Of a DNA stretch of 64,000 bases, positions 35,706-46,281 are shown piece after piece. Within the stretch, counting starts at the first letter, position 1; the number at the start of each line of letters is the position of its first letter. The notes under the pieces were generated by a model, which saw only the letters and a list, made by a program, of their open reading frames with translations, was not told where the DNA came from and searched no databases. The DNA comes from Mesorhizobium sp. SOD10 (GTDB lineage: Bacteria > Pseudomonadota > Alphaproteobacteria > Rhizobiales > Rhizobiaceae). The stretch spans positions 186,001 through 250,000 of the forward strand of contig CCNA01000012.1 of assembly GCA_000824805.1 (NCBI GenBank), read 5' to 3'. Both the position numbers and the translations under genes were made by a program.

Positions 35706-35978
35706 CTACCTGTCCAGAACCGCGCGGATGGTTTCCATGGCAGTCACTAGCCGCCGCGACACTTCCTTGTTGGCGTCTTCCAGACGCTCGGCGCGCGCTT
35801 CGGAATTGTCGAGCTCCTGCGCCAGGCGCGAACGGTCGGCGTTCATGCGCTGCACCTCGGCCTCGGCTTCCGAATAATCGCGCTCATGCTCGAGCTTCGC
35901 CGCCACGGCGTTTTCCAGCCCTTCCATGGCCTTGCCCAGCCTGGCGATGACTTCCTTGAGGGTCGTTTCCCCGGTCAT
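35706..35978 (-). CDS. DUF4164 coiled-coil protein
   Basis: 90 residues, nearly all a single coiled coil (EVIARLGKAMEGLENAVAAKL...RLAQELDNSEARAERLEDANKEVSRRL). This small family is found next to zapA in Rhizobiales and is probably involved in division; that link is contextual. A 17-bp palindrome (arms ACGCGTTC/GAACGCGT at 36015-36031) lies 37 bp upstream. Confidence 0.85.
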   Translation of the reverse strand: MTGETTLKEVIARLGKAMEGLENAVAAKLEHERDYSEAEAEVQRMNADRSRLAQELDNSEARAERLEDANKEVSRRLVTAMETIRAVLDR

Positions 35979-36155
35979 GGCCTTCGTCCTATGCCCTGCC
36001 CATCACCGAATCGCACGCGTTCAGAACGCGTTACCTCGGAAAGATTAGGCACCGGGTGAAGGGCGCGTCAACAAAGCTCTCGCGACTGTCCCCCGCTATC
36101 GCTAATGTAAGGCGCCCGATCCCATCACAAGCCCGGCAAAATCCGCCCCGATTTG

Positions 36156-36183
36156 TTGACTAAAAGGCCGCGCCTGCTATGTG
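36156..36183 (+). promoter_or_regulatory. Probable sigma70 promoter of tkt
   Basis: -35 TTGACT (36156-36161), 16-nt spacer, -10 TATGTG (36178-36183), 58 bp before the tkt start. Confidence 0.5.
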
Positions 36184-36240
36184 TCGCGGCATCCTTTTCC
36201 AAGGGTTCTCCCCAGGCTCCAACCCACTTCCGGAGGAAGC

Positions 36241-38232
36241 ATGACCTCGCGTGAACAACATGATCGGATGGCCAACGCGATCCGTTTCCTTTCCATGGAC
36301 GCCGTCGAGAAGGCGAACTCCGGTCACCCCGGCCTGCCCATGGGCTGCGCCGACATCGCCACGGTTCTGTTCAGCCGCTTTCTGAAATTCGACGCCAAGG
36401 CGCCGCATTGGGCCGACCGGGACCGCTTCATCCTGTCGGCCGGCCACGGCTCGATGCTGCTCTATTCGCTCCTCTACCTCACCGGCTATGAGGACATGAC
36501 GATCGACCAGATCAAGAATTTCCGCCAGCTCGGCTCCAAGACCGCCGGCCATCCCGAATACGGCCATGCCGCCGGCATCGAGACCACCACCGGTCCGCTC
36601 GGCCAGGGCCTTGCCAATTCGGTCGGCTTCGCGCTCGGCGAGCGCATCATGAACGCCGCCTTCGGCAACGACCTCGTCAACCATTATACCTATGTGCTGG
36701 CCGGCGACGGCTGCCTGATGGAAGGCGTCTCCCAGGAAGCCATCGCGCTGGCCGGTCATCTGAAGCTGAACAAGCTGATCGTCTTCTGGGACAACAACAA
36801 CATCTCGATCGACGGCCCGGTCTCGCTTGCCGACAACACCGACCAGGTCGCCCGCTTCCAGGCCAGCGGCTGGAACGCCAGCCACATCGACGGCACCGAT
36901 CCGGAAGCGATCGCCTACGCCATCGAGGCGGCGCGCCATTCCGACAAGCCGACGATGATCGCCTGCAAGACCACCATCGGCTTCGGCGCCCCGACCAAGG
37001 CCGGCACCAACAAGGCGCATGGCTCGCCGCTGGGCGCCGAGGAAATCGCCGGTGCACGCAAATTCTTCAACTGGGACTCGCCGCCCTTCGAAATTCCGGC
37101 CGACATCCTCGACGCCTGGCGCGCCGTGGGCCAGAAGGGCGCTGAGGCCCGCGCCGACTGGGAAGGCCGCCTGGCCAAGGCCGAGCCGAAGCTCAAGGCC
37201 GAGTTCGAGCGCCGTCTCGCCGGCAAGCTGCCCTCCAATTTCGACGCCATCATCGCCGACTACAAGAAGAAGCTGTCGGCCGATAAGCCGAAGGTCGCCA
37301 CCCGCAAGTCGTCGGAAATGGCGCTGGAGGTCATCAACGGCGCGGTGCCGGAGACGATCGGCGGCTCGGCCGACCTCACCGGCTCCAACAACACCAAGAC
37401 CAGCCAGACCAAGAACATCACCCCGGACGACTACGGCCAGCGTTATGTCCATTACGGCATCCGCGAGCACGGCATGGCGGCCGCCATCAATGGTCTCACG
37501 CTGCATGGCGGCCTGATCGCCTATGGCGGCACCTTCCTGTGCTTCTCCGACTATGCCCGCCCCTCGATGCGCCTTGCCTCGCTGATGGGCATCCGCTCGA
37601 TCTTCGTCATGACGCATGACTCGATCGGCCTCGGCGAGGACGGCCCGACCCACCAGCCGGTCGAGCACCTGGCCGCGCTGCGCGCCATTCCGAACCACAA
37701 TGTCTTCCGTCCGGCCGACGCGGTCGAAACCGCCGAATGCTGGCAGATCGCGCTGGAATCGGAAAAGACGCCCTCGACCCTGGCGCTGACCCGCCAGAAC
37801 CTGCCGACCGTGCGCACCGAGCATTCGGCGAAGAACCTTTCCAGCCAGGGCGCCTATGAGCTTGCCGCCGCCAGCGGCGAGGCCGTGGTGACGATCTTCG
37901 CCACCGGCTCAGAAGTCGAGGTGGCTCTCGGCGCGCGCGACCTGCTGGAAAAGCACGGCCATCCGACCCGCGTCGTCTCGGTGCCCTGCTTCGAACTGTT
38001 CGACCGGCAGAGCGACGATTATCGCAAGAAGACCATCGGCAACGCCAAGGTGAAGGTCGCGATCGAGGCCGGCATCCGCCAGGGCTGGGATCACCTGATC
38101 GGCACCGACGGCATTTTCGTCGGCATGCACGGTTTTGGCGCCTCCGGCTCGATCGAGCAGCTCTATCCGCATTTCGGCATCACCGCCGAGGCCGCGGCCA
38201 AGGCGGTCGAAGCCCGCCTGCACGGCAAGTAG
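36241..38232 (+). CDS. tkt: Transketolase
   Basis: 663 residues from the ATG at 36241, preceded by GGAGGAAGC. The N-terminal thiamine diphosphate domain has [11 protein letters not shown] and [13 protein letters not shown]...DNNNISIDG; the middle domain has the catalytic Glu region [15 protein letters not shown] and [14 protein letters not shown]. It transfers two-carbon units in the pentose phosphate pathway. First of a block of central-carbon genes. Confidence 0.96.
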   Translation: MTSREQHDRMANAIRFLSMDAVEKANSGHPGLPMGCADIATVLFSRFLKFDAKAPHWADRDRFILSAGHGSMLLYSLLYLTGYEDMTIDQIKNFRQLGSKTAGHPEYGHAAGIETTTGPLGQGLANSVGFALGERIMNAAFGNDLVNHYTYVLAGDGCLMEGVSQEAIALAGHLKLNKLIVFWDNNNISIDGPVSLADNTDQVARFQASGWNASHIDGTDPEAIAYAIEAARHSDKPTMIACKTTIGFGAPTKAGTNKAHGSPLGAEEIAGARKFFNWDSPPFEIPADILDAWRAVGQKGAEARADWEGRLAKAEPKLKAEFERRLAGKLPSNFDAIIADYKKKLSADKPKVATRKSSEMALEVINGAVPETIGGSADLTGSNNTKTSQTKNITPDDYGQRYVHYGIREHGMAAAINGLTLHGGLIAYGGTFLCFSDYARPSMRLASLMGIRSIFVMTHDSIGLGEDGPTHQPVEHLAALRAIPNHNVFRPADAVETAECWQIALESEKTPSTLALTRQNLPTVRTEHSAKNLSSQGAYELAAASGEAVVTIFATGSEVEVALGARDLLEKHGHPTRVVSVPCFELFDRQSDDYRKKTIGNAKVKVAIEAGIRQGWDHLIGTDGIFVGMHGFGASGSIEQLYPHFGITAEAAAKAVEARLHGK

Positions 38233-38387
38233 GAATTGGCTCGGGCCCGGCAGCTCCGATCGACGGCTCCGCCGGGCTGGACCAACCTAATCGATTTAGA
38301 TGCGACCTTCTGCGGCTGGATTCTTGCGCCTTCCGCCGTTATGAAACTGCGGACCCATCCGCTTTCCAGCCCCCAAGGGAGAGAACA

Positions 38388-39398
38388 ATGACCGTCAGAG
38401 TTGCCATCAACGGATTTGGCCGGATCGGCCGCAACATCCTGCGCGCCATCCATGAATCCGGCCGCAAGGACATCGAGGTTGTCGCCGTCAACGACCTCGG
38501 CCCGGTCGAGACCAACGCGCACCTCTTGCGCTTCGACAGCGTGCATGGCCGCTTCCCGCATGAGGTGACCGTCGACGGCGACCAGATCTCGGTCGGCAAG
38601 GAGAAGTTCAAGGTCACTGCGATCAAGGATCCGACCCAGCTGCCGTGGAAGGACCTCGGCGTCGACATCGCGCTCGAATGCACGGGCATCTTCACCGCCC
38701 GCGACAAGGCCGCCGCGCACCTGACCGCCGGCGCCAAGCGCGTCATCGTCTCGGCCCCGGCCGAAGGCGCCGACCTCACCGTCGTCTACGGCATCAACCA
38801 CGACAAGCTGACCAAGGACCACATCGTCATCTCCAACGCCTCCTGCACCACCAACTGCCTGGCGCCGCTGGCGGCCGTGCTGCACGAGACCGTAGGCATC
38901 GAGAAGGGCATGATGACGACGATCCACTCCTATACCGGCGACCAGCCGACGCTGGACACCATGCACAAGGACCTCTACCGCGCCCGCGCCGCGGCGCTGT
39001 CGCAGATCCCGACCTCGACGGGCGCCGCCAAGGCGATCGGCCTCGTGCTGCCCGATCTCAAGGGCAAGCTCGACGGCATCTCGATCCGCGTGCCGACCCC
39101 GAACGTCTCGCTCGTCGACTTCAAGTTCGTCGCCAAGCGCTCGACCACCGCGCAGGAGATCAACGAAGCGGTCATCGCCGCGTCCAAGGGCAAGCTGAAG
39201 GGCGTGCTGTCGGTCACCCATCACCCGAACGTGTCGATCGACTTCAACCATGATCCGCATTCCTCGATTGTGGCGCTCGACCAGACCAAGGTGATGGACG
39301 GCAACTTCGTTTCGGTCCTGTCCTGGTACGACAACGAATGGGGCTTCTCGAACCGCATGGGCGACACCGCCGTCGCTTTCGGCAAGACCATCGGCTGA
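38388..39398 (+). CDS. gap: Glyceraldehyde-3-phosphate dehydrogenase, type I
   Basis: 336 residues. NAD-binding start [18 protein letters not shown], catalytic Cys in [12 protein letters not shown], and substrate-binding regions are intact. In rhizobia with one gap gene it serves both glycolysis and gluconeogenesis. Preceded by GGGAGAG and followed by a strong terminator, so it may be transcribed on its own as well as from tkt. Confidence 0.97.
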   Translation: MTVRVAINGFGRIGRNILRAIHESGRKDIEVVAVNDLGPVETNAHLLRFDSVHGRFPHEVTVDGDQISVGKEKFKVTAIKDPTQLPWKDLGVDIALECTGIFTARDKAAAHLTAGAKRVIVSAPAEGADLTVVYGINHDKLTKDHIVISNASCTTNCLAPLAAVLHETVGIEKGMMTTIHSYTGDQPTLDTMHKDLYRARAAALSQIPTSTGAAKAIGLVLPDLKGKLDGISIRVPTPNVSLVDFKFVAKRSTTAQEINEAVIAASKGKLKGVLSVTHHPNVSIDFNHDPHSSIVALDQTKVMDGNFVSVLSWYDNEWGFSNRMGDTAVAFGKTIG

Positions 39399-39420
39399 TT
39401 GTAGGCTCGCTTCAGCTTTT

Positions 39421-39450
39421 GAAACGCCCGGCTTGGCCGGGCGTTTTTTA
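39421..39450 (+). terminator. Rho-independent terminator after gap
   Basis: Stem AACGCCCGGC / GCCGGGCGTT followed by TTTTTATT. Confidence 0.92.
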
Positions 39451-39555
39451 TTGGCCGGCTGAGCCAAAAAACATGCTGTTGCCTTGCACTGGTCATGTCT
39501 TCGCCCCACTCTCCCGTAAATCGACAAATGAGAGGGACTTGAGGGGCACTGGCGG

Positions 39556-41445
39556 ATGGAGCATGCGATCTATCTCGTGACGCTGGTCGGCACGGCGCTC
39601 ATCGTCGCCGCCGCGTTTTCGAGCCTGATTGCCTTCCGCTTCGGCGCTCCTTTGCTGCTCCTCTTCCTCTGCATCGGCCTTGCCACCGGCGTCGACGGCC
39701 TCGGCATCGAATTCGACAATGCGCGGCTGGCTTATTTTGCCGGCTCACTGGCCTTGGCCATCATCCTGTTCGATTCCGGTTTCGGCACGCCGCTCAACGC
39801 CCTGCGCCAGGCGGCCGGGCCGGCGTTGTCGCTGGCCACGGTCGGCGTCATCCTGACCACCGGCATTTTCGGCGTGGCCGCCTACTATCTGCTCGACCTC
39901 AACTGGCTCGAATCCTCGCTGCTTGGCGCGGCCGTCGCCTCGACGGATGCGGCGGCCGTGTTCTTCCTGCTGCGCGCCGGAGAAATCCATCTGCGCGAGC
40001 GCGTGCGTTCGACACTCGAAGTGGAATCCGGCACCAACGACCCGATCGCCATCTTCCTCACCATCACGCTCGTCGAGATCATCGCCGCGCACGCCGACCC
40101 CGAAGCCAATGTGCTGGCCACCAACCTTTTGGTCGGCTTCCTCGCCAATATGGGGGTCGGTGCCATTGTCGGTGTGCTCGGCGGCTTCGGCATCGTGCGC
40201 CTCGTGGAGCGGCTCAACCTCGACCACGGCCTGCTGCCGATCTTCGTGCTGACGTTGTCGCTGATGGTGTTCGCGGCGGCCGGCGCCATCGGCGGCTCCG
40301 GCTTCCTCGCCGTCTACCTTGCCGGGCTGATCGCCGGCAATTCGGACATCCGCGCCGTCACCATCCTGAAGCGCTTCCAGGACGGCATGTCGTGGCTGGC
40401 GCAGATCATCATGTTCCTGATCCTCGGCCTTTTCGCAACGCCCTCGCAATTCCCCGCGATCCTGGTGCCGGCGGTCCTGCTCGGTCTGTTCCTGATTTTC
40501 GTGGCGCGGCCTTTGGCCGTATGGCTCTGCCTGATGCCGTTCCGCCTGCCGCGCCCCGAGGTCGCCTTCGTCTCCTGGGTAGGCCTGCGCGGCGCGGTTT
40601 CGATACTGCTTGCCATCACGCCGCTGCTCGGCGGGCTCGAGCATGGCCGGCTGATCTTCAACGCCGCCTTCATCATCGTGCTCGTATCGCTGGTGGTGCA
40701 GGGCTGGACGGTGGGGCCGCTGGCGCGGCGCCTGGGCCTCATCGTTCCCGCGCGTCTCGGGCCGCTCGACAAGGTGGAGCTCGAACTGCCGGGCTCGGCG
40801 CATCATGAGCTGCTCGCCTATCGCGTAGCACCCGGCAGCCCGGTGGCGCGCGGCGAGCGCATTCCCCGCTGGGCAAGGCCCTCGCTGGTGCTGCGCGACG
40901 GCCGCTCCATGCGCTTCCAGGACATGGGCCGGCTGGCGGCCGGTGATCAGGTCTACATCTTCGTGCCGGACCGCTATCCGCGCCTGCTCGACAAGCTTTT
41001 CGCCAGCCGCGCCGTGGTCGATCCGGAGGATGCCGATTTCTTTGGCGCCTTCGCAGTCGATCCTGCCCGCCCTGCGGCGGAACTCGAGGCAGCCTATGCG
41101 CCGGGCCTGACCGAGGCCGAACAGAAGCTCACGGTCGCCGCGCTCGTTACCGAGCGGCTCGGCGGCCATCCCGAATATGCCGACCGTGTGATGATCGGCC
41201 CGATCGAGCTGATCGTGCGCGACGTCGACGAGAAAGGCAGAATCACCGGGCTCGGCCTGTCCTTCGAGCCGACCGCGCCGGTGGCGCGCGTGCCGGTTTT
41301 CCTCAGCGCCGGCGAGATCGCCGACCGTATAGCCGCCATGGTCCGCAGCTGGCGCAAGCCGGCGGAACAACAGCCGGCCGAGGACGTGCCGGGTGACACT
41401 GCGGCGCCGGCACCGGACGGGCGGAAGGCAGCCGGCGAAGGCTGA
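39556..41445 (+). CDS. Potassium/proton antiporter (CPA1, CvrA/NhaP2-like)
   Basis: 629 residues. About 12 transmembrane helices (1-400) with the Na/H exchanger ESGTNDPIA motif (Asp in helix 5-6). A TrkA-C domain at about 415-490 and a further C-terminal regulatory domain (about 500-595) are present, the layout of CvrA/NhaP2. It exports K+ for protons and protects under osmotic or alkaline stress. It interrupts the glycolytic block between gap and pgk. Confidence 0.88.
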   Translation: MEHAIYLVTLVGTALIVAAAFSSLIAFRFGAPLLLLFLCIGLATGVDGLGIEFDNARLAYFAGSLALAIILFDSGFGTPLNALRQAAGPALSLATVGVILTTGIFGVAAYYLLDLNWLESSLLGAAVASTDAAAVFFLLRAGEIHLRERVRSTLEVESGTNDPIAIFLTITLVEIIAAHADPEANVLATNLLVGFLANMGVGAIVGVLGGFGIVRLVERLNLDHGLLPIFVLTLSLMVFAAAGAIGGSGFLAVYLAGLIAGNSDIRAVTILKRFQDGMSWLAQIIMFLILGLFATPSQFPAILVPAVLLGLFLIFVARPLAVWLCLMPFRLPRPEVAFVSWVGLRGAVSILLAITPLLGGLEHGRLIFNAAFIIVLVSLVVQGWTVGPLARRLGLIVPARLGPLDKVELELPGSAHHELLAYRVAPGSPVARGERIPRWARPSLVLRDGRSMRFQDMGRLAAGDQVYIFVPDRYPRLLDKLFASRAVVDPEDADFFGAFAVDPARPAAELEAAYAPGLTEAEQKLTVAALVTERLGGHPEYADRVMIGPIELIVRDVDEKGRITGLGLSFEPTAPVARVPVFLSAGEIADRIAAMVRSWRKPAEQQPAEDVPGDTAAPAPDGRKAAGEG

Positions 41446-41548
41446 TGTCTCACGCCGACATCATTTTTGCGCCCCCGCCGCTAACGCGGCGCTTGCATCG
41501 TGGTTCGCGCCGGGTAAGGTCGCCGCGTTTTCGCGAAAGGAACGGATC

Positions 41549-42745
41549 ATGGCCGGCTTCAAGACACTCGACGATATCGGTGCCGTCAGCGGTAAGCGCG
41601 TCTTGGTGCGCGTCGACCTCAACGTGCCCGTCGCCGACGGCAAGGTCACCGACGCCACCCGTATCGAGCGCATCGCGCCGACCATCGCCGAGCTCTCGAA
41701 AAAGGGCGCCAAGGTTATCCTGCTGGCGCATTTCGGCCGACCGAAGGACGGACCTTCGGACGAGTTCTCGCTGGAGCCGATCGCCCGCGCCACGGCGGAA
41801 GTGCTCGGCCGTCCGGTCGGCTTCGCCGCCGACTGCATCGGCGACAAGGCTGCCGAGGCCGTCGCCGCCATGAAGGACGGCGACGTGCTGCTGCTCGAGA
41901 ACACCCGCTTCCACAAAGCCGAGGAAAAGAACGAGCCGGCCTTCACCGAAAAGCTCGCCGCCAATGGCGACATCTATGTCAACGACGCCTTTTCGGCCGC
42001 GCATCGGGCGCATGCCTCGACCGAAGGCCTGGCGCGCCACTTGCCTGCCTATGCCGGCCGCACCATGCAGGCCGAGCTCGACGCGCTGGAAAAGGGCCTC
42101 GGCAATCCGGTCCGGCCGGTGGTGGCCATCGTCGGCGGCGCCAAGGTCTCGACCAAGATCGACCTGTTGACGAATCTCGTGAAGAAGGTCGACGCGCTGG
42201 TGATCGGCGGCGGCATGGCGAACACCTTCCTGGCCGCGCGCGGCACCGATGTCGGCAAGTCGCTCTGCGAGCATGACCTCGCCGCCACCGCCAAACAGAT
42301 CATGATCGAGGCCGCGCAAGCCGGCTGCGCCATCATCCTGCCCGCGGACGGCGTGGTCGCCAGGGAATTCAAGGCGGGTGCGGCGAGCGAAACCGTCGCC
42401 ATCTCGGACGTGCCGGCCGATGGCATGATCCTCGACGTCGGCGCAAAGACCGTGCAGAGCGTCAACGACTGGATCGACCGGGCCGCGACGCTGGTCTGGA
42501 ACGGTCCGCTCGGCGCCTTCGAGATCGAGCCCTTCGACCGTGCCACGGTCGCGGCGGCAAAGCATGCCGCGGCCCGCACCAAGCAGGGCAAGCTCGTCTC
42601 GGTCGCCGGCGGCGGCGACACCGTGGCCGCACTCAACCATGCCGGTGTCGCCGACGACTTCACCTATGTCTCGACTGCCGGCGGCGCCTTCCTGGAATGG
42701 ATGGAAGGCAAGCCGCTGCCCGGCGTCGAGGTGCTGAAGCGGTAA
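41549..42745 (+). CDS. pgk: Phosphoglycerate kinase
   Basis: 398 residues from the ATG at 41549, which follows AAAGGAA; the frame upstream overlaps the antiporter gene and is not used. Signature [15 protein letters not shown] near the start, HFGRPKD, and the nucleotide-binding GGGDTVAAL near 370 are present. It interconverts 1,3-bisphosphoglycerate and 3-phosphoglycerate. Confidence 0.96.
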   Translation: MAGFKTLDDIGAVSGKRVLVRVDLNVPVADGKVTDATRIERIAPTIAELSKKGAKVILLAHFGRPKDGPSDEFSLEPIARATAEVLGRPVGFAADCIGDKAAEAVAAMKDGDVLLLENTRFHKAEEKNEPAFTEKLAANGDIYVNDAFSAAHRAHASTEGLARHLPAYAGRTMQAELDALEKGLGNPVRPVVAIVGGAKVSTKIDLLTNLVKKVDALVIGGGMANTFLAARGTDVGKSLCEHDLAATAKQIMIEAAQAGCAIILPADGVVAREFKAGAASETVAISDVPADGMILDVGAKTVQSVNDWIDRAATLVWNGPLGAFEIEPFDRATVAAAKHAAARTKQGKLVSVAGGGDTVAALNHAGVADDFTYVSTAGGAFLEWMEGKPLPGVEVLKR

Positions 42746-42862
42746 ACAGTCCGAGACGAGGCAAGGCCCGCGCGGCTTTCAATCGATTCTAGCTTTCCGG
42801 GGTCATTCCTTTGGCGGTAGTGTTCTGCTAGCGCGGAACAAACGCAGCGTAGGAGAGCACCC

Positions 42863-43888
42863 ATGAGCGAACGTCTCGAAGATATCGCCGCCGCGATGGT
42901 GAGCGGTGGCAAAGGCCTTTTGGCCGCCGATGAGAGCTCCGGCACCATCAAGAAGCGTTTTGACGTCATCGGCGTGGAGTCGACCGCCGACAACCGGCGC
43001 GACTATCGCGAGATGATGTTCCGGTCCAAGGAGGCGATGACCAAATACATCTCCGGCGTCATCCTCTATGACGAGACGATCCGCCAGAAGGCCGCCGACG
43101 GCACGCCGCTGGTCGACATCATCAAGGCTTCCGGCGCCATTCCCGGCATCAAGGTCGATCTCGGCGCCAAGCCTCTGGCCGGCTTTCCCGGCGATACCAT
43201 CACCGAGGGCCTGGACGGGCTGCGCGAGCGGCTTGCCGACTATTACAAGCTCGGCGCCCGCTTCGCCAAATGGCGCGCGGTGATCGACATCGACACAGCC
43301 AAGGGCGTGCCGTCCGCCACCTCGATCGCCTCCAACACCCATGCGCTGGCCCGCTATGCAGCACTTTGCCAGGAAGCCGGCATCGTGCCGATCGTCGAGC
43401 CGGAAGTGCTGATGGACGGCGCTCACTCGATCGACACCTGCTACGACGTCTCCAGGGCGACGCTGGTCAAGCTCTATGATGAGCTCTACGCCGCGCGCGT
43501 CGTCTTGGAAGGCTCGATCCTGAAGCCGAACATGGTCATCTCGGGCAAGAAGTCAGGCAAGACCGACAGCCCCGAGGAAATCGCCGAAAAGACGATAAAG
43601 CTGTTCCGCGAAGTGGTGCCGGCGGCGGTGCCGGGCATTGCCTTCCTCTCCGGCGGCCAGGAAGACGAGGAGGCGACCGCCAATCTCAATGCCATCAACG
43701 CCATCGGCCCGCACCCCTGGAAGCTCACCTTCTCCTATGGCCGGGCGCTGCAGGCCGCACCGCAGAAGGCGTGGAGCGGCAAGGCCTCGAACGTCGCCGC
43801 CGGCCAGGCCGCCTTCACGCACCGGGCCCATATGAACCATCTCGCGGCGCTCGGGAAATGGCAGCCGGCGCTGGAAAAGGCCGCCTGA
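42863..43888 (+). CDS. Fructose-bisphosphate aldolase, class I
   Basis: 341 residues. Substrate-binding start GKGLLAADESSGTIKKRF and catalytic Schiff-base Lys in EGSILKPNM are present, so it is the metal-independent animal-type aldolase and not class II. It catalyses the reversible cleavage of fructose-1,6-bisphosphate. It follows pgk by 117 bp and ends with a strong terminator. Confidence 0.95.
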   Translation: MSERLEDIAAAMVSGGKGLLAADESSGTIKKRFDVIGVESTADNRRDYREMMFRSKEAMTKYISGVILYDETIRQKAADGTPLVDIIKASGAIPGIKVDLGAKPLAGFPGDTITEGLDGLRERLADYYKLGARFAKWRAVIDIDTAKGVPSATSIASNTHALARYAALCQEAGIVPIVEPEVLMDGAHSIDTCYDVSRATLVKLYDELYAARVVLEGSILKPNMVISGKKSGKTDSPEEIAEKTIKLFREVVPAAVPGIAFLSGGQEDEEATANLNAINAIGPHPWKLTFSYGRALQAAPQKAWSGKASNVAAGQAAFTHRAHMNHLAALGKWQPALEKAA

Positions 43889-43913
43889 AGCCAGCCCTTC
43901 CACTCCACAGCGA

Positions 43914-43946
43914 AAACCCGGGCCTCTGGCCCGGGTTTGGTTTTTT
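43914..43946 (+). terminator. Rho-independent terminator after the aldolase gene
   Basis: Stem AAACCCGGGCC / GGCCCGGGTTT with TCT loop, then GGTTTTTT. Confidence 0.93.
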
Positions 43947-44043
43947 ATACGCCGCATTCCTACCTGATGCAGCGAAACAGCGGCGGCTGTGTCGGGTTGA
44001 GCCGATGTCGAACGTCCTTGGCAGGAGAGGACAGGAGATGGTC

Positions 44044-44784
44044 ATGCAACGCAATGCCGTGGTTTCGCGCGATGACTGGTTCGAGGCGCACCGAAGGCAC
44101 CTCGAGCGCGAGAAGGAGCTGACACGGTTCCGCGACCTTGTTGCCGCCGAGAGGCGGCAACTGCCCTGGTTCAAGCTGCGCAAGGATTATGTCTTCGAGA
44201 GCGAAACGGGGCCGAAACGCCTCGCCGAGCTGTTCGCGGGCAAGAGCCAGCTCATCGTTTATCATTTCATGATGACGCCGGGCTCCGACCACCGCTGCGA
44301 GGGCTGCTCGTTCCTCGCCGACCATATCGACGGCGCCAACCAACATCTGAAGCATCATGACGTCTCGCTGGTCGTCGTCTCGCGCGCGCCGCTGGCCGAG
44401 ATCCTGCCTTACCAGCGGCGCATGGGGTGGAAGTTCGACTGGATGTCGTCCTACGCCTCCGACTTCAATTTCGACCTTCAGGTCTCCTTCACCGACAAGC
44501 AGATCGCGGCGGGCGAAACCATCTATAATTTCGAGAAGCGCCCGCTGCGGTCGAAGGACCTGCCCGGCACCAGCATCTTCTATCGCGACGCGTGCGGCGA
44601 CATCTTCCTCACCTTCATGTCGCGCGCCCGCGGCGGCGACGCGCTGATCGGCGCCTATCATTATCTCGACATGACGCCGAAGGGCCGCAACGAGACCGGA
44701 CCCTATCATGGCCTGATGGACTGGGTGCGCCTCCACGACGAGTATCAGGACAAGGCCGAGGGTCGGCCGGACTGCTGCGCGTGA
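44044..44784 (+). CDS. DUF899 thioredoxin-like family protein
   Basis: 246 residues from the ATG at 44044, 7 bp after GGAG; an ATG at 44038 directly overlaps that site. The sequence contains LTRFRDLVAAERRQLPW, LIVYHFMMTPGSDHRCEGCSFLADHIDG and GTSIFYRDACGDIFLTFMSRA, all hallmarks of DUF899, a thioredoxin-fold family of unknown activity. The C-x-x-C-like RCEGCSF may be redox active. Followed by a pseudogene. Confidence 0.85.
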   Translation: MQRNAVVSRDDWFEAHRRHLEREKELTRFRDLVAAERRQLPWFKLRKDYVFESETGPKRLAELFAGKSQLIVYHFMMTPGSDHRCEGCSFLADHIDGANQHLKHHDVSLVVVSRAPLAEILPYQRRMGWKFDWMSSYASDFNFDLQVSFTDKQIAAGETIYNFEKRPLRSKDLPGTSIFYRDACGDIFLTFMSRARGGDALIGAYHYLDMTPKGRNETGPYHGLMDWVRLHDEYQDKAEGRPDCCA

Positions 44785-44805
44785 ACGGCATCGTTCACCG
44801 GCGGC

Positions 44806-45125
44806 CTGCCTTACGCACTGCGTGCCAAATGGCCGGAAGCGCGCGTGGTGTGGTCACCGGTGCTGGAATTCACCCACGCGCCGGCAATGCCGCCATTGCT
44901 CGGCGCCCTCCTCGAGATCCGCGCCACGGAAATGAACCGATGGGCGTGCGGCTCTGCAACGGACGCAGCGCCATTGCCGCCGCGCGCCTGCCGATCACCA
45001 ATCCCGAGGCCGGCTTCGCGTCCGATGGCTTCCACGCCTCGGAAGCGGGTTACCGCGCCTGGGCGGAGCATCTGGTGGATTTCGTGCTTGGCATTGAGCA
45101 ACCTGGCCGAGTCGGCCGAGCTTAA
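44806..45125 (+). pseudogene. SGNH/GDSL hydrolase remnant, 5' truncated and frameshifted
   Basis: One frame reads AKWPEARVVWSPVLEFTHAPAMPPLLGALLEIRATEMNR; a second continues MGVRLCNGR...LPITNPEAGFASDGFHASEAGYRAWAEHLVDFVL. Together they match the central and C-terminal part of SGNH hydrolases, including the last catalytic block DGFHAS. The frame changes near 44940, where one extra base (AACCGxATGGGC) would restore it. The N-terminal GDS block is absent. Its tail runs to within 4 bp of the opposing small gene. Confidence 0.65.
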
Positions 45126-45283
45126 GTCCAATGCCCAAGCACAGCGGCAAGCGATATCGCGGCCATCGCAAGCAGCGCCAGCTTCCAAAAATCGCCGCGC
45201 CGCTTCAGCCCCGGCCATCCGAGCGGCTTGATGACCTGGATCAGCATGATGCCGATGATGACAAGGGCAAGCAGTTTCGTCAT
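45122..45283 (-). CDS. Small two-helix membrane protein
   Basis: 53 residues (MTKLLALVIIGIMLIQ...). Two transmembrane helices at about 3-17 and 33-48 flank a basic loop (PGLKRRGDFWK), giving both ends outside or both inside. An AAGGCGG site precedes the ATG at 45283; an ATG 18 bp upstream is also possible. No family recognised. Its 3' end overlaps the hydrolase pseudogene by 4 bp. Confidence 0.65.
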   Translation of the reverse strand: MTKLLALVIIGIMLIQVIKPLGWPGLKRRGDFWKLALLAMAAISLAAVLGHWT

Positions 45284-45421
45284 GCCGCCTTTGACCAACA
45301 TCGATGGCGCCTGTCAAAGCTGTTCTTGAGGCACCTTCGGGGCCAGGCATTCCTGACAGAAATCGGGCTCATCCGAACGCCGCGAGAGGCGCCGCACCGC
45401 CTTCTTCGGCGCCCTGCCAAG

Positions 45422-45445
45422 CTCCTGACAGACTGCTGTCAGGAG
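45422..45445. promoter_or_regulatory. Palindromic operator-like site 1
   Basis: Perfect inverted repeat CTCCTGACAG / CTGTCAGGAG with a 4-nt centre, 44 bp before the DUF1127-like gene. Nearly the same arms recur at site 2. Confidence 0.75.
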
Positions 45446-45488
45446 GAGTGTGCGATACTCTTCCCATCGAAAAGAGAGGAGTGAGGTC

Positions 45489-45653
45489 ATGAACGGTTTT
45501 ACCATTCTGCGCAGCGTGCAGCACTATGTCGGCAGGATCCGCACCGTGCGCAACGAGATCCGCACCCAGCGTTTCCTGAACACGTTGCCGGCGGACATCC
45601 GCAAGGACATCGGCTGGCCGGACCTTTACCAGGGCCGCGTGCGCGAAAACTGA
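45489..45653 (+). CDS. DUF1127-like small protein
   Basis: 54 residues beginning MNGFTILRSVQHYV. The C-terminal half (RTQRFLNTLPADIRKDIGWPD) matches the DUF1127/YjiS pattern of small basic helical proteins, some of which bind RNA in phosphate or envelope stress. The ATG follows AGGAGTGAGG. The operator-like palindrome upstream suggests control by the WYL regulator encoded 629 bp further on. Confidence 0.75.
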   Translation: MNGFTILRSVQHYVGRIRTVRNEIRTQRFLNTLPADIRKDIGWPDLYQGRVREN

Positions 45654-45750
45654 AATTTGTCGCCGCAACTTGGATTGCGGCGCTGTCGCGCCCAGATGTA
45701 ATGCGGCCAGTGATGTTGAGTTCAGGGAAGAAGCCTTGCCGATGGTTTCG

Positions 45751-45789
45751 CCGCAGCCTCCTGACAGGATGTTGTCAGGAGGGCTGCGG
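45751..45789. promoter_or_regulatory. Palindromic operator-like site 2
   Basis: Arms CCGCAGCCTCCTGACA and TGTCAGGAGGGCTGCGG around a 6-nt centre; one arm has an extra base. A lone half-site TCCTGACAG follows at about 45805. It stands 63 bp before the start at 45853. Confidence 0.75.
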
Positions 45790-45852
45790 TAATTGGAACG
45801 GCTTGATCCTGACAGTGATGAACACGAGCCGACGATCCGGAGTGATCCGCGC

Positions 45853-46263
45853 ATGGTGAAGAGCTGGAGTGACAGGCTGAACACGCCGGGCATCAACGGC
45901 ATCAAGACGTCGCCGCGCACGGTCGGCGATGTCGTTGAAGGCCAGTCGATGCTGGTGCCGACCGCGCGCCAGGTCGACGACTTCATCCGCTCGATTCCCG
46001 AAGGAGTGGAGATGGACGTTCGTGCGCTGCGCACCGCTCTGGCCATCGAGCACGGCGCCGAAGTGACATGCCCGGTGACGATCGGCTATCATCTTCGCAC
46101 CGTTGCCGAGGCCGCCCACGAGGATCTCGAGCGCGGCATGGCGCTGAGCGACGTCGCGCCGTTCTGGCGTGTGCTGGGTGCAAAGACGCCGACCACGGGC
46201 AGACTGTCTTTCGGGACGAAATTCGTTGCCGCGCAGCGCAAGCGCGAAGGGCTGAAGCCATAA
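45853..46263 (+). CDS. Unrecognised protein, cotranscribed with the WYL regulator
   Basis: 136 residues from the ATG at 45853 (MVKSWSDRL), after GGAG; a TTG frame from 45793 would cross the half-operator. No signal or membrane segment. The middle (VEMDVRALRTALAIEHGAEVTCPVTIGYHLR) and C-terminal PFWRVLGAK...FVAAQRKREG loosely recall the alkyltransferase DNA-binding fold, but the active-site PCHR is missing, so this is weak. It lies 18 bp before the WYL gene. Confidence 0.7.
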   Translation: MVKSWSDRLNTPGINGIKTSPRTVGDVVEGQSMLVPTARQVDDFIRSIPEGVEMDVRALRTALAIEHGAEVTCPVTIGYHLRTVAEAAHEDLERGMALSDVAPFWRVLGAKTPTTGRLSFGTKFVAAQRKREGLKP

Positions 46264-46281
46264 ATCCCGGGGGAGAGATCG

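Noticed and set aside
36160..37824. A 554-residue minus-strand open frame
   Set aside because: It lies opposite transketolase, whose conserved motifs are all present on the plus strand; composition is typical of an antisense shadow.
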